Assembly (NCBI RefSeq): GCF_014217565.1
Contig: NZ_CP043661.1
Location: 1,612,001-1,676,000, forward strand
Direction of reading: 5' to 3'
DNA from: Kribbella qitaiheensis
Lineage (GTDB): Bacteria; Actinomycetota; Actinomycetes; Propionibacteriales; Kribbellaceae
Length of the DNA stretch: 64,000 nucleotides
The notes beneath the pieces are model-generated. The model was not told the DNA's origin and ran no database searches. It was given only the letters and a program-made list of their open reading frames with translations. How positions within the stretch are numbered: position 1 is the stretch's first letter; every line of letters starts with the position of its first letter. Positions 1 to 8,855 of this stretch are shown here, piece by piece. Both the position numbers and the translations under genes were made by a program.

Positions 1-201
1 CGACCGGGTACCGCGCTCGAGGATCTCGCCGAAGCCGACCTCCTTCGCGTGCCCGACACCGTCCTCGATGGTCTCGAAGGTGCGGCCTTTGAACAGATCG
101 GGCGTGTGCACGGTGTGCCCCGCCGCCCGCAACTCGTCCGCGAACGCGGTGATGCCGGACGTGAGCCCCAGCGCGTGGTGGAACAACAGAACCTCAGCCA
201 T
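1..201 (-). CDS. Dienelactone hydrolase family protein, N-terminal part
   Basis: The start codon is ATG at 201 and the gene runs off the left edge, so only about 67 residues are visible. The N-terminus (MAEVLLFHHALGLT, then a strand and AGHTVHTPDLFKGRTF) is the first strand and turn of the alpha/beta-hydrolase fold as seen in dienelactone hydrolases. The catalytic Cys/Asp/His region lies outside the window, so activity cannot be judged. An AAAGG Shine-Dalgarno lies about 7 bases upstream. An imperfect palindrome, CGTAACTTTAGTACG at 237-251, lies just upstream and could be an operator. Family call is good; substrate unknown. Confidence 0.75.
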   Translation of the reverse strand, partial: MAEVLLFHHALGLTSGITAFADELRAAGHTVHTPDLFKGRTFETIEDGVGHAKEVGFGEILERGTRS

Positions 202-347
202 TGGTGACCTTTCACTGATCGCAACCACGAATGATCCGTAACTTTAGTACGTTCCACCACACTCGATCAATAGCCGGCGACCCGCGGCTGACATGCGAAT
301 CGCCCCGCGCGTGGGCGCAGGGCGATTCGTAGTACGGGGGGAGTCGG

Positions 348-1076
348 TCAGTCGCGGTCCGGGTCGTCCGTCCAGTTGCCGCGCTCGGAGTTGAAGATCG
401 ACTTGGAGGCGTTGCCTGCGACCCGGGTGTGCTGGTGCGCCGGGGCGGGAGCCGTCTTGGTCGAGGTGGTGACGATCTCCTGGGCGGTATCCATCCCGAT
501 CGGGCCCGTACCGTCGTCGTCGGAATCGTCGTCGTCTCCCTGGACGACATCGACGCTGGCAGAGGCTCGCAGTCCGGTTCGCTGGATGACTCGCTGGATG
601 GTCAGATCGCGGTCGTCGGGCCGGCTGACGTACTTGATCTCGCGGAAACCCTGGTCCTGCGCGGCGGACTCGAAGACGAAGTGGCCGTAGCCGAACATCC
701 GCCCGATGAGCGGCTTCTGCAGGGTGATGTCGAGGATTCGCGCGATCGGGGTGGTCGCGACGGTCTGCGAGAAGACGCCACGGATCCGCATCACCCGCAT
801 GTTCGTGACCACGAACCGGTCCCGGTGCTCGGTCAGGAATCGCCAGAACGAGTGCGAGAGCAGGACCAGCACGAGCACCAGCAGGACGCCGGCACCCTTC
901 AGCGGGAGCCACAGCATCGTGATCAGCAACGCGGTCGCGAGGGCTACCTCGAGCATCGGCACGGCGAACACCACCCAGTGGTGGCGCACCTCGTCGATGA
1001 CGACCTCGCCCTCGTCCGAGATCAGATGGCGCCTGACCTTCGGATCGAAGATCCTGAAGAGGCCTATTCCGGCCAT
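348..1076 (-). CDS. PH-domain (bPH2/DUF304-type) membrane protein
   Basis: The 242-residue protein has a soluble N-terminus containing RRHLISDEGEVV, two adjoining hydrophobic helices (about residues 35-75), then the bacterial PH-like stretch DRFVVTNMRVMRIRGVFS and IPIARILDITLQK-like segments typical of DUF304 proteins. The last 70 residues are acidic and disordered (DDDDSDDDG) and end in Asp-rich sequence. Such proteins sit in the inner membrane with the PH fold facing the cytoplasm; their role is mostly unknown. The gene appears to be monocistronic and is separated from the next reverse-strand gene by a hairpin. Confidence 0.8.
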   Translation of the reverse strand: MAGIGLFRIFDPKVRRHLISDEGEVVIDEVRHHWVVFAVPMLEVALATALLITMLWLPLKGAGVLLVLVLVLLSHSFWRFLTEHRDRFVVTNMRVMRIRGVFSQTVATTPIARILDITLQKPLIGRMFGYGHFVFESAAQDQGFREIKYVSRPDDRDLTIQRVIQRTGLRASASVDVVQGDDDDSDDDGTGPIGMDTAQEIVTTSTKTAPAPAHQHTRVAGNASKSIFNSERGNWTDDPDRD

Positions 1077-1149
1077 CCGCTCACTCCCCTGTCCACCCCG
1101 CTGTCGGCCGTTCGGCCCTCACCGATGCCGTCATCACACCCTTCACCAC

Positions 1150-1186
1150 CAAGTGTCCCGCACGAATGCTCGTCACGGGACACTTG
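1150..1186. terminator. Hairpin terminator candidate
   Basis: AAGTGTCCCG at 1151-1160 pairs perfectly with CGGGACACTT at 1176-1185, and an inner ACGA/TCGT stem closes an ATGC loop. It lies 3' of the small reverse-strand gene at 1197-1355 and upstream of the PH-domain gene. There is no clear T tract, so factor-independent termination is inferred from structure only. Confidence 0.55.
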
Positions 1187-1196
1187 AAGTGAAGGA

Positions 1197-1355
1197 TCAG
1201 TTGAACAGCGCGGACAGGAAAACGATCACGCTCCCGAACGCATCGCCGACGGCCGAGAACGCACCTCCCACGGCATCTGCGGCACCTCTGGGCTGTGTGA
1301 ACAGGTAGAACGCCGCAAAGGCGATGACCAGCCAGATCAGCAGCTTCTTCGGCAT
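1197..1355 (-). CDS. Small single-pass membrane protein
   Basis: A 52-residue protein begins MPKKLLIWLVIAFAAFYLF, one hydrophobic helix at residues 5-19, followed by an Ala/Gly-rich amphipathic tail (AADAVGGAFSAVGDAFG) and a hydrophobic end. The ATG at 1355 was chosen over an upstream in-frame start because GAGGAG sits 8 bases before it. Similar short proteins are common and uncharacterised in actinobacteria. No function can be assigned. Confidence 0.65.
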   Translation of the reverse strand: MPKKLLIWLVIAFAAFYLFTQPRGAADAVGGAFSAVGDAFGSVIVFLSALFN

Positions 1356-1633
1356 GTCACCACTCCTCGTTCGCAACCAACTCGGTCGACTGTGTTGTAT
1401 CACGGATAGTCACCAAATGTCACTGACTGAACACAGCCCACCGCACAATGCTCACCAGCTACAAGATCTATTCTGTAACGGATCGGGGGGCATGGCAGCC
1501 ACCGGCGCGCCGCTTGAGACGAACCCATCCCCCGCGCGCCGAAAACCTCCTCCCGCCTGCCCGAATTCGGATGTGACAGAGAGTCGCCAAGTGTTCCACT
1601 GCTCGACCAAAACTGTACCCCCGACCGGTGGGA

Positions 1634-2590
1634 TCAGAGGGCGGCGATGAGTTCGTCGGCGGCGGTGTAGGGATCGGTGTTGCCGTTGGCGACCTTGGTG
1701 GCGAGGACGTCGAGGCGGGCGTCGCCGTGGAGGTGGGCGAAGCGGTTGCGGAGCGCCGTCATCGCGATCGCCTCGATCTCGTCGCGGGCGCGGGCCCGGC
1801 GGCGTTCGGTGAGGACGCCGTTGGCGCTCATCCAGCTCAGCCGGTCCTCGATCGCGGCGACCACCTCGGCGACGCCTTCGTTGCGGGATGCAACGGTTTT
1901 GAGGATCGGCGGGGTCCAGTCGCCGGCCTTGCGTTCGGCCAGGCCGAGCATCGAGCGCAGGTCGCGGGTGAGGTTCTGGACGCCGTCGCGATCCGCCTTG
2001 TTCACAACGTAAATATCGCCGACCTCGAGGATGCCGGCCTTGGCCGCCTGGATCCCGTCGCCCATCCCCGGCGCGAGCAGGATCAGCGTCGTATCGGCCA
2101 TCCCGGCGATCTCCACCTCGGACTGACCGACCCCGACGGTCTCGACCAGGACGACGTCGAACCCGGCCGCGTCGAGCACCCGCAACGCCTGCGGAGTCGT
2201 CCAGGCCAGCCCGCCGAGATGCCCGCGCGAAGCCATCGAGCGGATGAACACACCGGCGTCGGTGGCGTGGTCCTGCATCCGCACGCGGTCGCCGAGCAGC
2301 GCGCCGCCGGAGAACGGCGACGACGGGTCGACAGCCAGTACGCCGACGCGCTTGCCGGCTTCGCGGTACGCCGTGACCAGCGCCGAGGTGGACGTGGATT
2401 TCCCGACGCCGGGCGACCCCGTGATGCCGATGATGTGCGCGTGCCCCGCATGCGGGGCCAGCGCGGCCATCACCTCGCGCAGTAACGGTGATTCGTCCTC
2501 GACCAGCGAGATCAGCCGGGCGACCGAGCGCGATTCACCTTCCCGGGCACGCTCGACAAGTTCGGCGACCGGGTCTGTCCGTCGGGGCAT
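1634..2590 (-). CDS. meaB: Methylmalonyl-CoA mutase-associated GTPase MeaB
   Basis: The 318-residue G protein has a P-loop GITGSPGVGKST at about residues 55-66, the switch region DVVLVETVGVGQSE near 145 and the base-recognition motif NKAD near 197. MeaB-type GTPases load adenosylcobalamin into acyl-CoA mutases and protect them from inactivation. The mutases themselves are not adjacent; the only one in the window is the ethylmalonyl-CoA mutase at 52.3-54.3 kb. The next reverse-strand gene upstream is a thiolase, 30 bp away, so the two are probably co-transcribed as thiolase-meaB. Length is normal for the family. Confidence 0.93.
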   Translation of the reverse strand: MPRRTDPVAELVERAREGESRSVARLISLVEDESPLLREVMAALAPHAGHAHIIGITGSPGVGKSTSTSALVTAYREAGKRVGVLAVDPSSPFSGGALLGDRVRMQDHATDAGVFIRSMASRGHLGGLAWTTPQALRVLDAAGFDVVLVETVGVGQSEVEIAGMADTTLILLAPGMGDGIQAAKAGILEVGDIYVVNKADRDGVQNLTRDLRSMLGLAERKAGDWTPPILKTVASRNEGVAEVVAAIEDRLSWMSANGVLTERRRARARDEIEAIAMTALRNRFAHLHGDARLDVLATKVANGNTDPYTAADELIAAL

Positions 2591-2620
2591 CAGATCAGTG
2601 TGTCAGCTACTGGGACTGTG

Positions 2621-3835
2621 TCAGCTACGGGGGACGTGAACGATCAGGGCGTCGCCCTGGCCACCGCCGCCACACAGGGCGGCCGCACCGGTGCCGCCGC
2701 CGCGACGCTGGAGTTCGAGCGCCAGGTGCAGCACCAGCCGCGCGCCGGACATGCCGATCGGGTGGCCGACGGCGATCGCGCCGCCGTTGACGTTCACCTT
2801 GTCGACGCCGACGTTCAGCTCGCGGGCGCTGGCGATCCCGACCGAGGCGAAGGCCTCGTTGATCTCGATCAGGTCCAGCGACGTCGGCTCGATGCCTTCC
2901 TTCGAGCACGCCTTCGCGATCGCGTTCGCCGGCTGGCTCTGCAGCGACGAGTCCGGACCCGCCACCGACCCGTGCGCGCCGATCTCGGCCAGCCAGGTCA
3001 GCCCGAGCTCCTCGGCCTTCGCCTTGCTCATCACGACCACGGCGCAGCCGCCGTCGGAGATCGGCGAGGACGAACCGGCGGTGATGGTCCCGTCCTTGCC
3101 GAAGGCCGGCCGCAAGCGCCCCAGCACCTCGAGCGAGGTGTCCGCCCGGACGCCTTCATCGGAGTCGACGACGATCGGGTCGCCCTTGCGCTGCGGCACC
3201 TCCACCGGCACCACCTCGTCGGCGTACAGGCCGTTCTTCCAGGCCTCCGCGGCCCGCTGGTGCGACCGGACGGCGAACTCGTCCTGCTCCTCGCGGGTCA
3301 GCTTCAGTCCGGAGTTGTTGACGTCATCGGTGAGCGCGCCCATCGCCTGGTCGGTAAAGGCATCCCAGAGTCCGTCGAACGCCATCGAGTCGACCATCGT
3401 CACCTCGCCGTACTTGAAGCCCTCGCGGGACTTCGGCAGCAGGTGCGGCGCGTTCGTCATCGACTCCATCCCGCCGGCCACCACCACGTCGTACTCGCCG
3501 GCGCGGATCAGCTGGTCGGCCAGCGCGATCGCGTTCAGGCCGGACAGGCAGACCTTGTTGATGGTGATCGCGGGCACGTTCATCGGGATGCCACCCAAGA
3601 CCCCGGCCTGGCGAGCGGCGATCTGGCCCGCGCCGGCCTGCAGCACCTGGCCCATGATCACGTACTCGACCTGGTCCGGCGCGACGCCGGCCTTCTCCAG
3701 CGCGCCCTTGATCGCGAAGCCACCGAGCTCGGCGCCGGTGAAGCCTTTGAGGCCGCCCAGCAAGCGCCCGATCGGGGTGCGTGCGCCGGCGACGATGACA
3801 CTGGAGTTCTGCGAGCTGCGAGTGGCGTCAGACAT
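2621..3835 (-). CDS. Acetyl-CoA C-acetyltransferase (thiolase)
   Basis: A 404-residue biosynthetic-type thiolase. The nucleophilic Cys is C96 in [10 protein letters not shown], the catalytic His lies in [16 protein letters not shown] and the second Cys in [11 protein letters not shown] near the C-terminus. It condenses two acetyl-CoA or performs the reverse reaction. The start MSDATRSSQ at 3835 was preferred over an in-frame start 24 bases upstream because the family begins near there. Together with the epimerase and Ccr nearby it probably provides acetoacetyl-CoA for the ethylmalonyl-CoA route. The divergent neighbour is methylmalonyl-CoA epimerase, leaving 93 bp for both promoters. Confidence 0.93.
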   Translation of the reverse strand: MSDATRSSQNSSVIVAGARTPIGRLLGGLKGFTGAELGGFAIKGALEKAGVAPDQVEYVIMGQVLQAGAGQIAARQAGVLGGIPMNVPAITINKVCLSGLNAIALADQLIRAGEYDVVVAGGMESMTNAPHLLPKSREGFKYGEVTMVDSMAFDGLWDAFTDQAMGALTDDVNNSGLKLTREEQDEFAVRSHQRAAEAWKNGLYADEVVPVEVPQRKGDPIVVDSDEGVRADTSLEVLGRLRPAFGKDGTITAGSSSPISDGGCAVVVMSKAKAEELGLTWLAEIGAHGSVAGPDSSLQSQPANAIAKACSKEGIEPTSLDLIEINEAFASVGIASARELNVGVDKVNVNGGAIAVGHPIGMSGARLVLHLALELQRRGGGTGAAALCGGGGQGDALIVHVPRS

Positions 3836-3928
3836 GTTTGTCACGATACCTGCGAGCACACTGGTACGTGGTTGTCGATCGGGTCACACTCGTTGGATTC
3901 GAGGCCCGAACTGGTCCAATCTGGGCCC

Positions 3929-4378
3929 ATGGACACTGGGCGACTGGAGAGCGGCATCGGGACTTTGACCCTGTTCGAGGCGATCGACCACGTCGGCATC
4001 GCCGTGGCGGACTTCGACGAGGCCGTCCGGTACTACGCGGACGTCTTCGGGATGACCGTCACGCACGAGGAGATCAACGAGGGGCAGGGCGTTCGCGAGG
4101 CGATGCTGTCGGTCGGCGACTCCGGTTCGTCGATCCAGCTGCTCGCACCGCTGTCCGACGACTCCCCGATCGCCAAGTTCCTGAACCAGCGCGGCCCCGG
4201 CATCCAGCAGATCGCGTACCGGGTCCGCGACCTCGACGCCGTCTCCGCGACCCTGCGTGAGCGCGGCGCCCAACTCCTGTACGACGAGCCGCGGCGCGGC
4301 ACCGCGAACTCGCGGGTGAACTTCGTCCACCCCCGGTCCGGCGGCGGCGTCCTGATCGAACTGGTCGAACCGGCCTGA
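3929..4378 (+). CDS. mce: Methylmalonyl-CoA/ethylmalonyl-CoA epimerase
   Basis: A 149-residue vicinal-oxygen-chelate protein. The N-terminal half has AIDHVGIAVADFDEAVRYY with the metal-binding His of the first motif, and the C-terminal half has GIQQIAYRVRDLDAV and FVHPRSGGGVLIELVE with the second His and the Glu ligands. It interconverts 2R and 2S forms of methylmalonyl-CoA; family members also act on ethylmalonyl-CoA. The gene is divergent from the thiolase and lies 1.2 kb upstream of ccr. ATG 3929 gives a short extension before the conserved fold, so a slightly later start cannot be excluded. Confidence 0.92.
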   Translation: MDTGRLESGIGTLTLFEAIDHVGIAVADFDEAVRYYADVFGMTVTHEEINEGQGVREAMLSVGDSGSSIQLLAPLSDDSPIAKFLNQRGPGIQQIAYRVRDLDAVSATLRERGAQLLYDEPRRGTANSRVNFVHPRSGGGVLIELVEPA

Positions 4379-4513
4379 TTCAGTCGGGTGGTAGCGGGGT
4401 TGACGTGATCTCCGGAGCCGGATTCTCAGCGGCGCCCCCGATTGCGGCGGCGCGCCCGGTATTGCACGCGCTGTCGCGAAGCCGACCGGCCAGTACGGGA
4501 CTAAGCTGTTGGA

Positions 4514-5425
4514 GTGCTGATCGACAGCGCCCCTGATCCCGTGCCGCCCGTCCTCGCTGGGTTCCTGCACGACGCCTTCGTCTACCGCGGCGACGACGAA
4601 TTCCTGCTGCACACGGCCTCCTTCGTCCATGACGGGGTGACCAACGACGAAGCAGTTCTGGTGGCGCTCCCACCGGCCGGGATCGCCAACCTCCGTTCGG
4701 CTCTCGGCTCCGCCGCTGACCAGGTCACCTTCATCGACATCACCTCCGCGGGGCGCAATCCGGCGCGGATCATCCCGCTCTGGCGCAACCTGCTCGACCA
4801 GCATCCCGGCCGACCGGTCCGCGGCATCGGCGAACCCGCCTATCCAGGGCGGTCCGAAGCCGAGTTCGAAGAGGCGACCTTCCACGAGGCCTTGCTGAAC
4901 GTGGCGTTCGAGCACGACGGCCCGTTCCGGCTGCGCTGCCCGTACGACGTGTCGATGGCCGGCCCGGCGGTCGCGGCGACCCATCCGCCTTCGTTCTCCC
5001 GGTCGAGCGCCGAGGAGACCTTCCGGACCGCACTCCCCGGCGTACCGGCGTACGCGGAAAGGCTCGAATTCGGGCTCGCCGAGCTGACCGCGGTACGGCA
5101 TTGGTTTACTACCCGGGCCAGGTTGCGCGGATTGTCCGGCTCGCGGCTCGACGACGTCGCGCTGGCGTTGCAAGAGATCTGTACGAACAGCATCCGCTTC
5201 GGCGGTGGGCGCGGGACGCTGTCGCTGTGGTCCGAGGACGGCGGTTTGGTGCTCGAGGTGGCGGATCGCGGCCGGATCGACGATCTGCTGATCGGGCGGG
5301 TCCTGCCGCCGGTCGAGGGGTTCGGCGGGCGGGGCGTCTGGCTGGCCAATCAGCTCTGCGACCTGGTCCAGATCCGGTCCGGCGCCGGCTTCACCCAGGT
5401 CCGCCTGCACGCCCGGCCGTCCTGA
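4514..5425 (+). CDS. MEDS-domain anti-sigma regulatory factor with HATPase domain
   Basis: A 303-residue regulator. Residues about 12-155 resemble the MEDS sensory domain (FLHDAFVYRGDDEFLL, then RGIGEPAYPGRS). Residues about 180-303 form a serine-kinase-type HATPase domain with the N-box LALQEICTNSIRFGGG and a G-box FGGRGVWLANQLCD. This architecture is common in actinobacterial RsbW-like factors that control sigma/anti-sigma switches, possibly phosphorylating a STAS partner. No partner gene is adjacent; the STAS protein at 54.4 kb is a distant candidate. The GTG start at 4514 follows GGAG, and the CTG after it argues against ATG use. Confidence 0.82.
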   Translation: MLIDSAPDPVPPVLAGFLHDAFVYRGDDEFLLHTASFVHDGVTNDEAVLVALPPAGIANLRSALGSAADQVTFIDITSAGRNPARIIPLWRNLLDQHPGRPVRGIGEPAYPGRSEAEFEEATFHEALLNVAFEHDGPFRLRCPYDVSMAGPAVAATHPPSFSRSSAEETFRTALPGVPAYAERLEFGLAELTAVRHWFTTRARLRGLSGSRLDDVALALQEICTNSIRFGGGRGTLSLWSEDGGLVLEVADRGRIDDLLIGRVLPPVEGFGGRGVWLANQLCDLVQIRSGAGFTQVRLHARPS

Positions 5426-5600
5426 CATCGAAGGCCAGCCCCGCGATAAGACCACCGGCAGCACTGGACTGAGAAAGTGACAGTCGTCTCAACGGCTGCG
5501 AACTAGGTCACAGACCACTGTCGCGGAGGCATACTCGTCGGTAGTGTCCGGTCCACCCTGACACTCGGTCCGCTCACACGCCACCTATTGGAGGTACGAC

Positions 5601-6932
5601 GTGAAGCAGATTCTTGACGCGATCCTGGCCGGCGAGACCGCGGCCATCGGCGAACTGGACGTCCCCGAGCACTATCGCGGGATCACCGTGCACGCCGACG
5701 AGGCGACCATGTTCGAGGGCCTGGACAGCCGCGAGAAGGATCCGCGCAAGAGCCTGCACCTGGACGACATACCGACGCCGGAGCTCGGCCCGGGCGAGGC
5801 GCTGGTCGCGGTGATGGCGAGCGCGATCAACTACAACACGGTCTGGACGTCGATCTTCGAGCCGGTCTCCACCTTCAGTTTCCTCAAGCGGTACGGGAAG
5901 TTGTCGCCGCTGACGGCCCGCCACGACCTGCCGTACCACGTGGTCGGCTCCGACCTGTCCGGCGTCGTACTGCGGACCGGGCCGGGCGTGAACGCGTGGA
6001 AGCCGGGCGACGAGGTGGTCGCGCACTGCCTGTCGGTCGAGCTGGAGAGCCCCGACGGGCACAACGACACGATGCTCGACTCCGAACAGCGGATCTGGGG
6101 CTTCGAGACCAACTTCGGCGGCCTGGCCGAGATCGCGCTGGTGAAGTCGAACCAGCTGATGCCGAAGCCGGCCCACCTCACCTGGGAGGAAGCCGCTTCG
6201 CCTGGACTGGTGAACTCCACGGCGTACCGGCAGCTGGTGTCGTCGAACGGCGCGAACATGAAGCAGGGCGACGTCGTCCTGGTCTGGGGCGCGTCGGGTG
6301 GCCTCGGTTCGTACGCGACCCAGTTCGCGCTGAACGGCGGGGCGATCCCCGTCTGCGTGGTCTCGTCGCCGGAGAAGGCGGAGATCTGCCGGGCGATGGG
6401 CGCGGAGCTGATCATCGACCGGTCGGCCGAGGGGTACAAGTTCTGGGCCGACGAGAACACCCAGGACCCGAAGGAATGGAAGCGGCTCGGCGCCCGGATC
6501 AGGGAGCTGACCGGTGGGGACGATCCGGACATCGTCTTCGAGCACCCCGGGCGGGAGACGTTCGGTGCTTCGGTCTACGTCGCGCGGCGCGGCGGCACGA
6601 TCGTCACCTGCGCGTCGACGACCGGGTTCATGCACGAGTACGACAACAGGTATCTGTGGATGAACCTGAAGCGGCTCATCGGCTCCCACTTCGCCAACTA
6701 CCGCGAGGCCTGGGAGGCAAACCGGCTGATCGCGAAGGGCATGGTCCACCCGACCGTGTCGAAGGTCTACCCGCTGGAGGAGACCGCCCAGGCGGCGTAC
6801 GACGTCCACCGCAACCTCCACCAGGGCAAGGTCGGCGTACTCACCCTCGCCCCCGCCGAAGGCCTGGGCGTCACCAACCCGGACCTCCGAGCCCAGCACC
6901 TGGAAAAAATCAACCGCTTCCGCAACCGCTGA
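5601..6932 (+). CDS. ccr: Crotonyl-CoA carboxylase/reductase
   Basis: A 443-residue medium-chain dehydrogenase that reductively carboxylates crotonyl-CoA to (2S)-ethylmalonyl-CoA with NADPH and CO2. The nucleotide site is VWGASGGLGSYATQFAL around residue 230. The Asn of INYNTVW, Phe-Glu of WGFETNFGG and His of IGSHFANY match the residues known to anchor CO2 in this family, which separates it from simple enoyl reductases. The GTG start follows an excellent GGAGG. It is the signature enzyme of the ethylmalonyl-CoA pathway and also supplies extender units for polyketides. A strong hairpin follows the stop. Confidence 0.96.
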   Translation: MKQILDAILAGETAAIGELDVPEHYRGITVHADEATMFEGLDSREKDPRKSLHLDDIPTPELGPGEALVAVMASAINYNTVWTSIFEPVSTFSFLKRYGKLSPLTARHDLPYHVVGSDLSGVVLRTGPGVNAWKPGDEVVAHCLSVELESPDGHNDTMLDSEQRIWGFETNFGGLAEIALVKSNQLMPKPAHLTWEEAASPGLVNSTAYRQLVSSNGANMKQGDVVLVWGASGGLGSYATQFALNGGAIPVCVVSSPEKAEICRAMGAELIIDRSAEGYKFWADENTQDPKEWKRLGARIRELTGGDDPDIVFEHPGRETFGASVYVARRGGTIVTCASTTGFMHEYDNRYLWMNLKRLIGSHFANYREAWEANRLIAKGMVHPTVSKVYPLEETAQAAYDVHRNLHQGKVGVLTLAPAEGLGVTNPDLRAQHLEKINRFRNR

Positions 6933-6946
6933 TCCCGTACGCCACC

Positions 6947-6996
6947 CTTACGTCCGAAGAAGCGAGGGGCAGCACCCTCACCTCTTCGGACGTAAG
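6947..6996 (+). terminator. Terminator hairpin after ccr (CTTACGTCCGAAGA family)
   Basis: CTTACGTCCGAAGA at 6947-6960 pairs perfectly with TCTTCGGACGTAAG at 6983-6996, with GAGG/CCTC pairing inside. It starts 15 bp after the ccr stop. The same 14-base arm recurs in a second hairpin at 20607-20657, so the sequence as well as the fold has been copied. No T run follows. Confidence 0.7.
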
Positions 6997-7111
6997 CGCG
7001 TGCCTCGGACCCGGTTAGGTGTTGGGGGGTGGGTTCTGACAGGCTCGTGTCCTTCCTACTCCGGACACTAGGGTGGGGATCTCATCCGAGCCGCCAGAAG
7101 GGACCTTGGGG

Positions 7112-8855
7112 ATGGCTGACGAGTCGAGCCTGCCGTTCTTCGACCGTACGGCGACCGCTGCCGGGGGCTTCCCCGTCGGTCGGCGCGGGTACGACAAGCA
7201 GGCAGTGGACGACTACGTCCGCGCGCTGGAGGCGCAGCTTGCCGAAGCACGCAACCGCGCGGACGAGTTCCAGAACAATTCCGCGCCGCTGCAACGCCAG
7301 CTCGACGAGGCCAAGCGCCAACTCGAAGCCAGCGCCAACCCGTCGTACGCGGGGCTCGGTGACCGCGCCGCGCAGATCCTCCGGCTGGCCCAGGACCAGG
7401 CGTCCGAGGCGCTGGAAGAGGCCAAGCGCGAGGCCGACGACCTAAGGGCCGCGGCCGCCAAGGAAGCCGCTTCGGCCCGGGCGACCGGCGAGCGCGAGGC
7501 GCAGGACATCCGCACTGTCGCGCTGAACGAGTCCGACAGCATGCGCCGCACCGCCGAGGGCGACGCGGCCGAGATCCGGCGTACGGCCGAGACCGAGGCC
7601 GGCGAGGTCCTCGCCGCCGCCCGCCGCAAGGCGGAGCAGCTGCAGCTGACGGCCGAGTCCCAGTCCAGCACGCTGAAGAACGGCGCGCTGCACGAAGCGG
7701 AGAAGATCCGTACGGCGATCCAGCGCGAGTCCGCCGCACTGCGGGCCCGGCTCGCCGACGAGCGCGAGCAGCAGGCGAAGGAGCTGGCCGACAAGCACTC
7801 GCAGATCGCCAACGACACCGAGAACCTGACTACTCAGATGCGCGAGGCGGCCGAGCAGTCGGAGCGCCGCGTCGCCGAGGCGACCGCACAGGCGGCCAAG
7901 ATCCGCGCCCAGGCCGAGGAGTCGGCCGAGCGCACGCTGGCCCGCTCCCGCCGCGAGTCCGAACAGCTGCTCACCACCGCCCGGACCAGGTCGGAGGCCG
8001 AGCTGGCCAACGCGGGCCGACGAGGCGGAGCGGTCCCGGACGATCGTCGCCCGCGAGACCGAGCGGCTCGCCAAGCGCCGCGACGGCATCCTGGCCCAGA
8101 TCGCCGGGCTGAACGACATCGCCAGCAACATCGCGCGCCAGGCAGCCGAGCTGGACTCGGAGACCGCCGCCCCGGCGTACACGCCGTTCAACGCCGGCAG
8201 CACCCCGCCGGCCGCGCCCGCGAGCACCAGCACCGACAGCCCGTTCGGCCGCGGGGAGAGCCCTTTCGGCGCCCCGGCCACGGACACCCCGTCGTACCCG
8301 AACATCAGCTCGTACTCCGCGCCGAGCAGCTCGGACAGCTCCGGTAACGACAGCTCGTACGGCGGCTCGAGCGCCTCGGCGAGCGACAGCTCGTACGGCA
8401 GTTCGACGAAGGACAGCTCGTACGGCAGCTCGACCGCTTCGGCGAGCGACAGCTCGTACGGCAGCACGTCGGCAAAGGGGGCGTCGAGCGGGTTCAGCGC
8501 GACGTCGGCAGCCAGCCCGTACGCCGGCAGCAGCCCGTTCACCGGGACCGACGCGGGCGGTGCCCGGGTCGACGAGACCCGGATCGACACGAACCTGCGG
8601 GTCGACGTATCGACGTTCGACCTGTCCGGCCAGAACCCAGCGCCGATCGAAGGGTCGCGCGACGGGACCCGGGTCGACGAGTTCCGGCTCGACGGCCTGG
8701 CGAACGGCAAGGCGGCCGACGACAAGCTGACCGCCGACGACGCCGACGCGAAATCTGACACCGACGACGATGTCGAGGCGGCGGACGACACCGTCGAGCC
8801 GGCCGGCAAGGTCGCGGAGGAGGGTGACTCCAAGGCCGCGAAGGACGACAGGTGA
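7112..8855 (+). CDS. DivIVA-like coiled-coil protein, frameshifted at 8013-8019
   Basis: The N-terminus has the DivIVA signature (residues about 24-50, GRRGYDKQAVDDYVRALEAQ), followed by about 250 residues of Ala/Glu/Arg-rich coiled coil and a disordered Ser/Gly/Tyr tail with four DSSYG units, ending KDDR. Such proteins organise cell poles and the cytoskeleton in actinobacteria. The first frame leaves the coiled coil at 8015; removing one G from CGGGCCG restores ANAADEAERSRTIVARE and an uninterrupted frame to a TGA at 8853-8855. The stop overlaps the GTG start of the next gene by 4 bp, which supports the restored frame. Real mutation or sequence error cannot be told apart here. Confidence 0.8.
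8349..8462 (+). repeat. Four copies of GACAGCTCGTACGGC inside the coiled-coil protein gene
   Basis: The 15-mer starts at 8349, 8385, 8412 and 8448 and encodes DSSYG each time, with spacers encoding Gly/Ser/Thr/Ala-rich sequence. Two of the spacers repeat TCGGCGAGC before the unit. This is a coding minisatellite in the low-complexity tail, prone to copy-number change. Confidence 0.85.
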
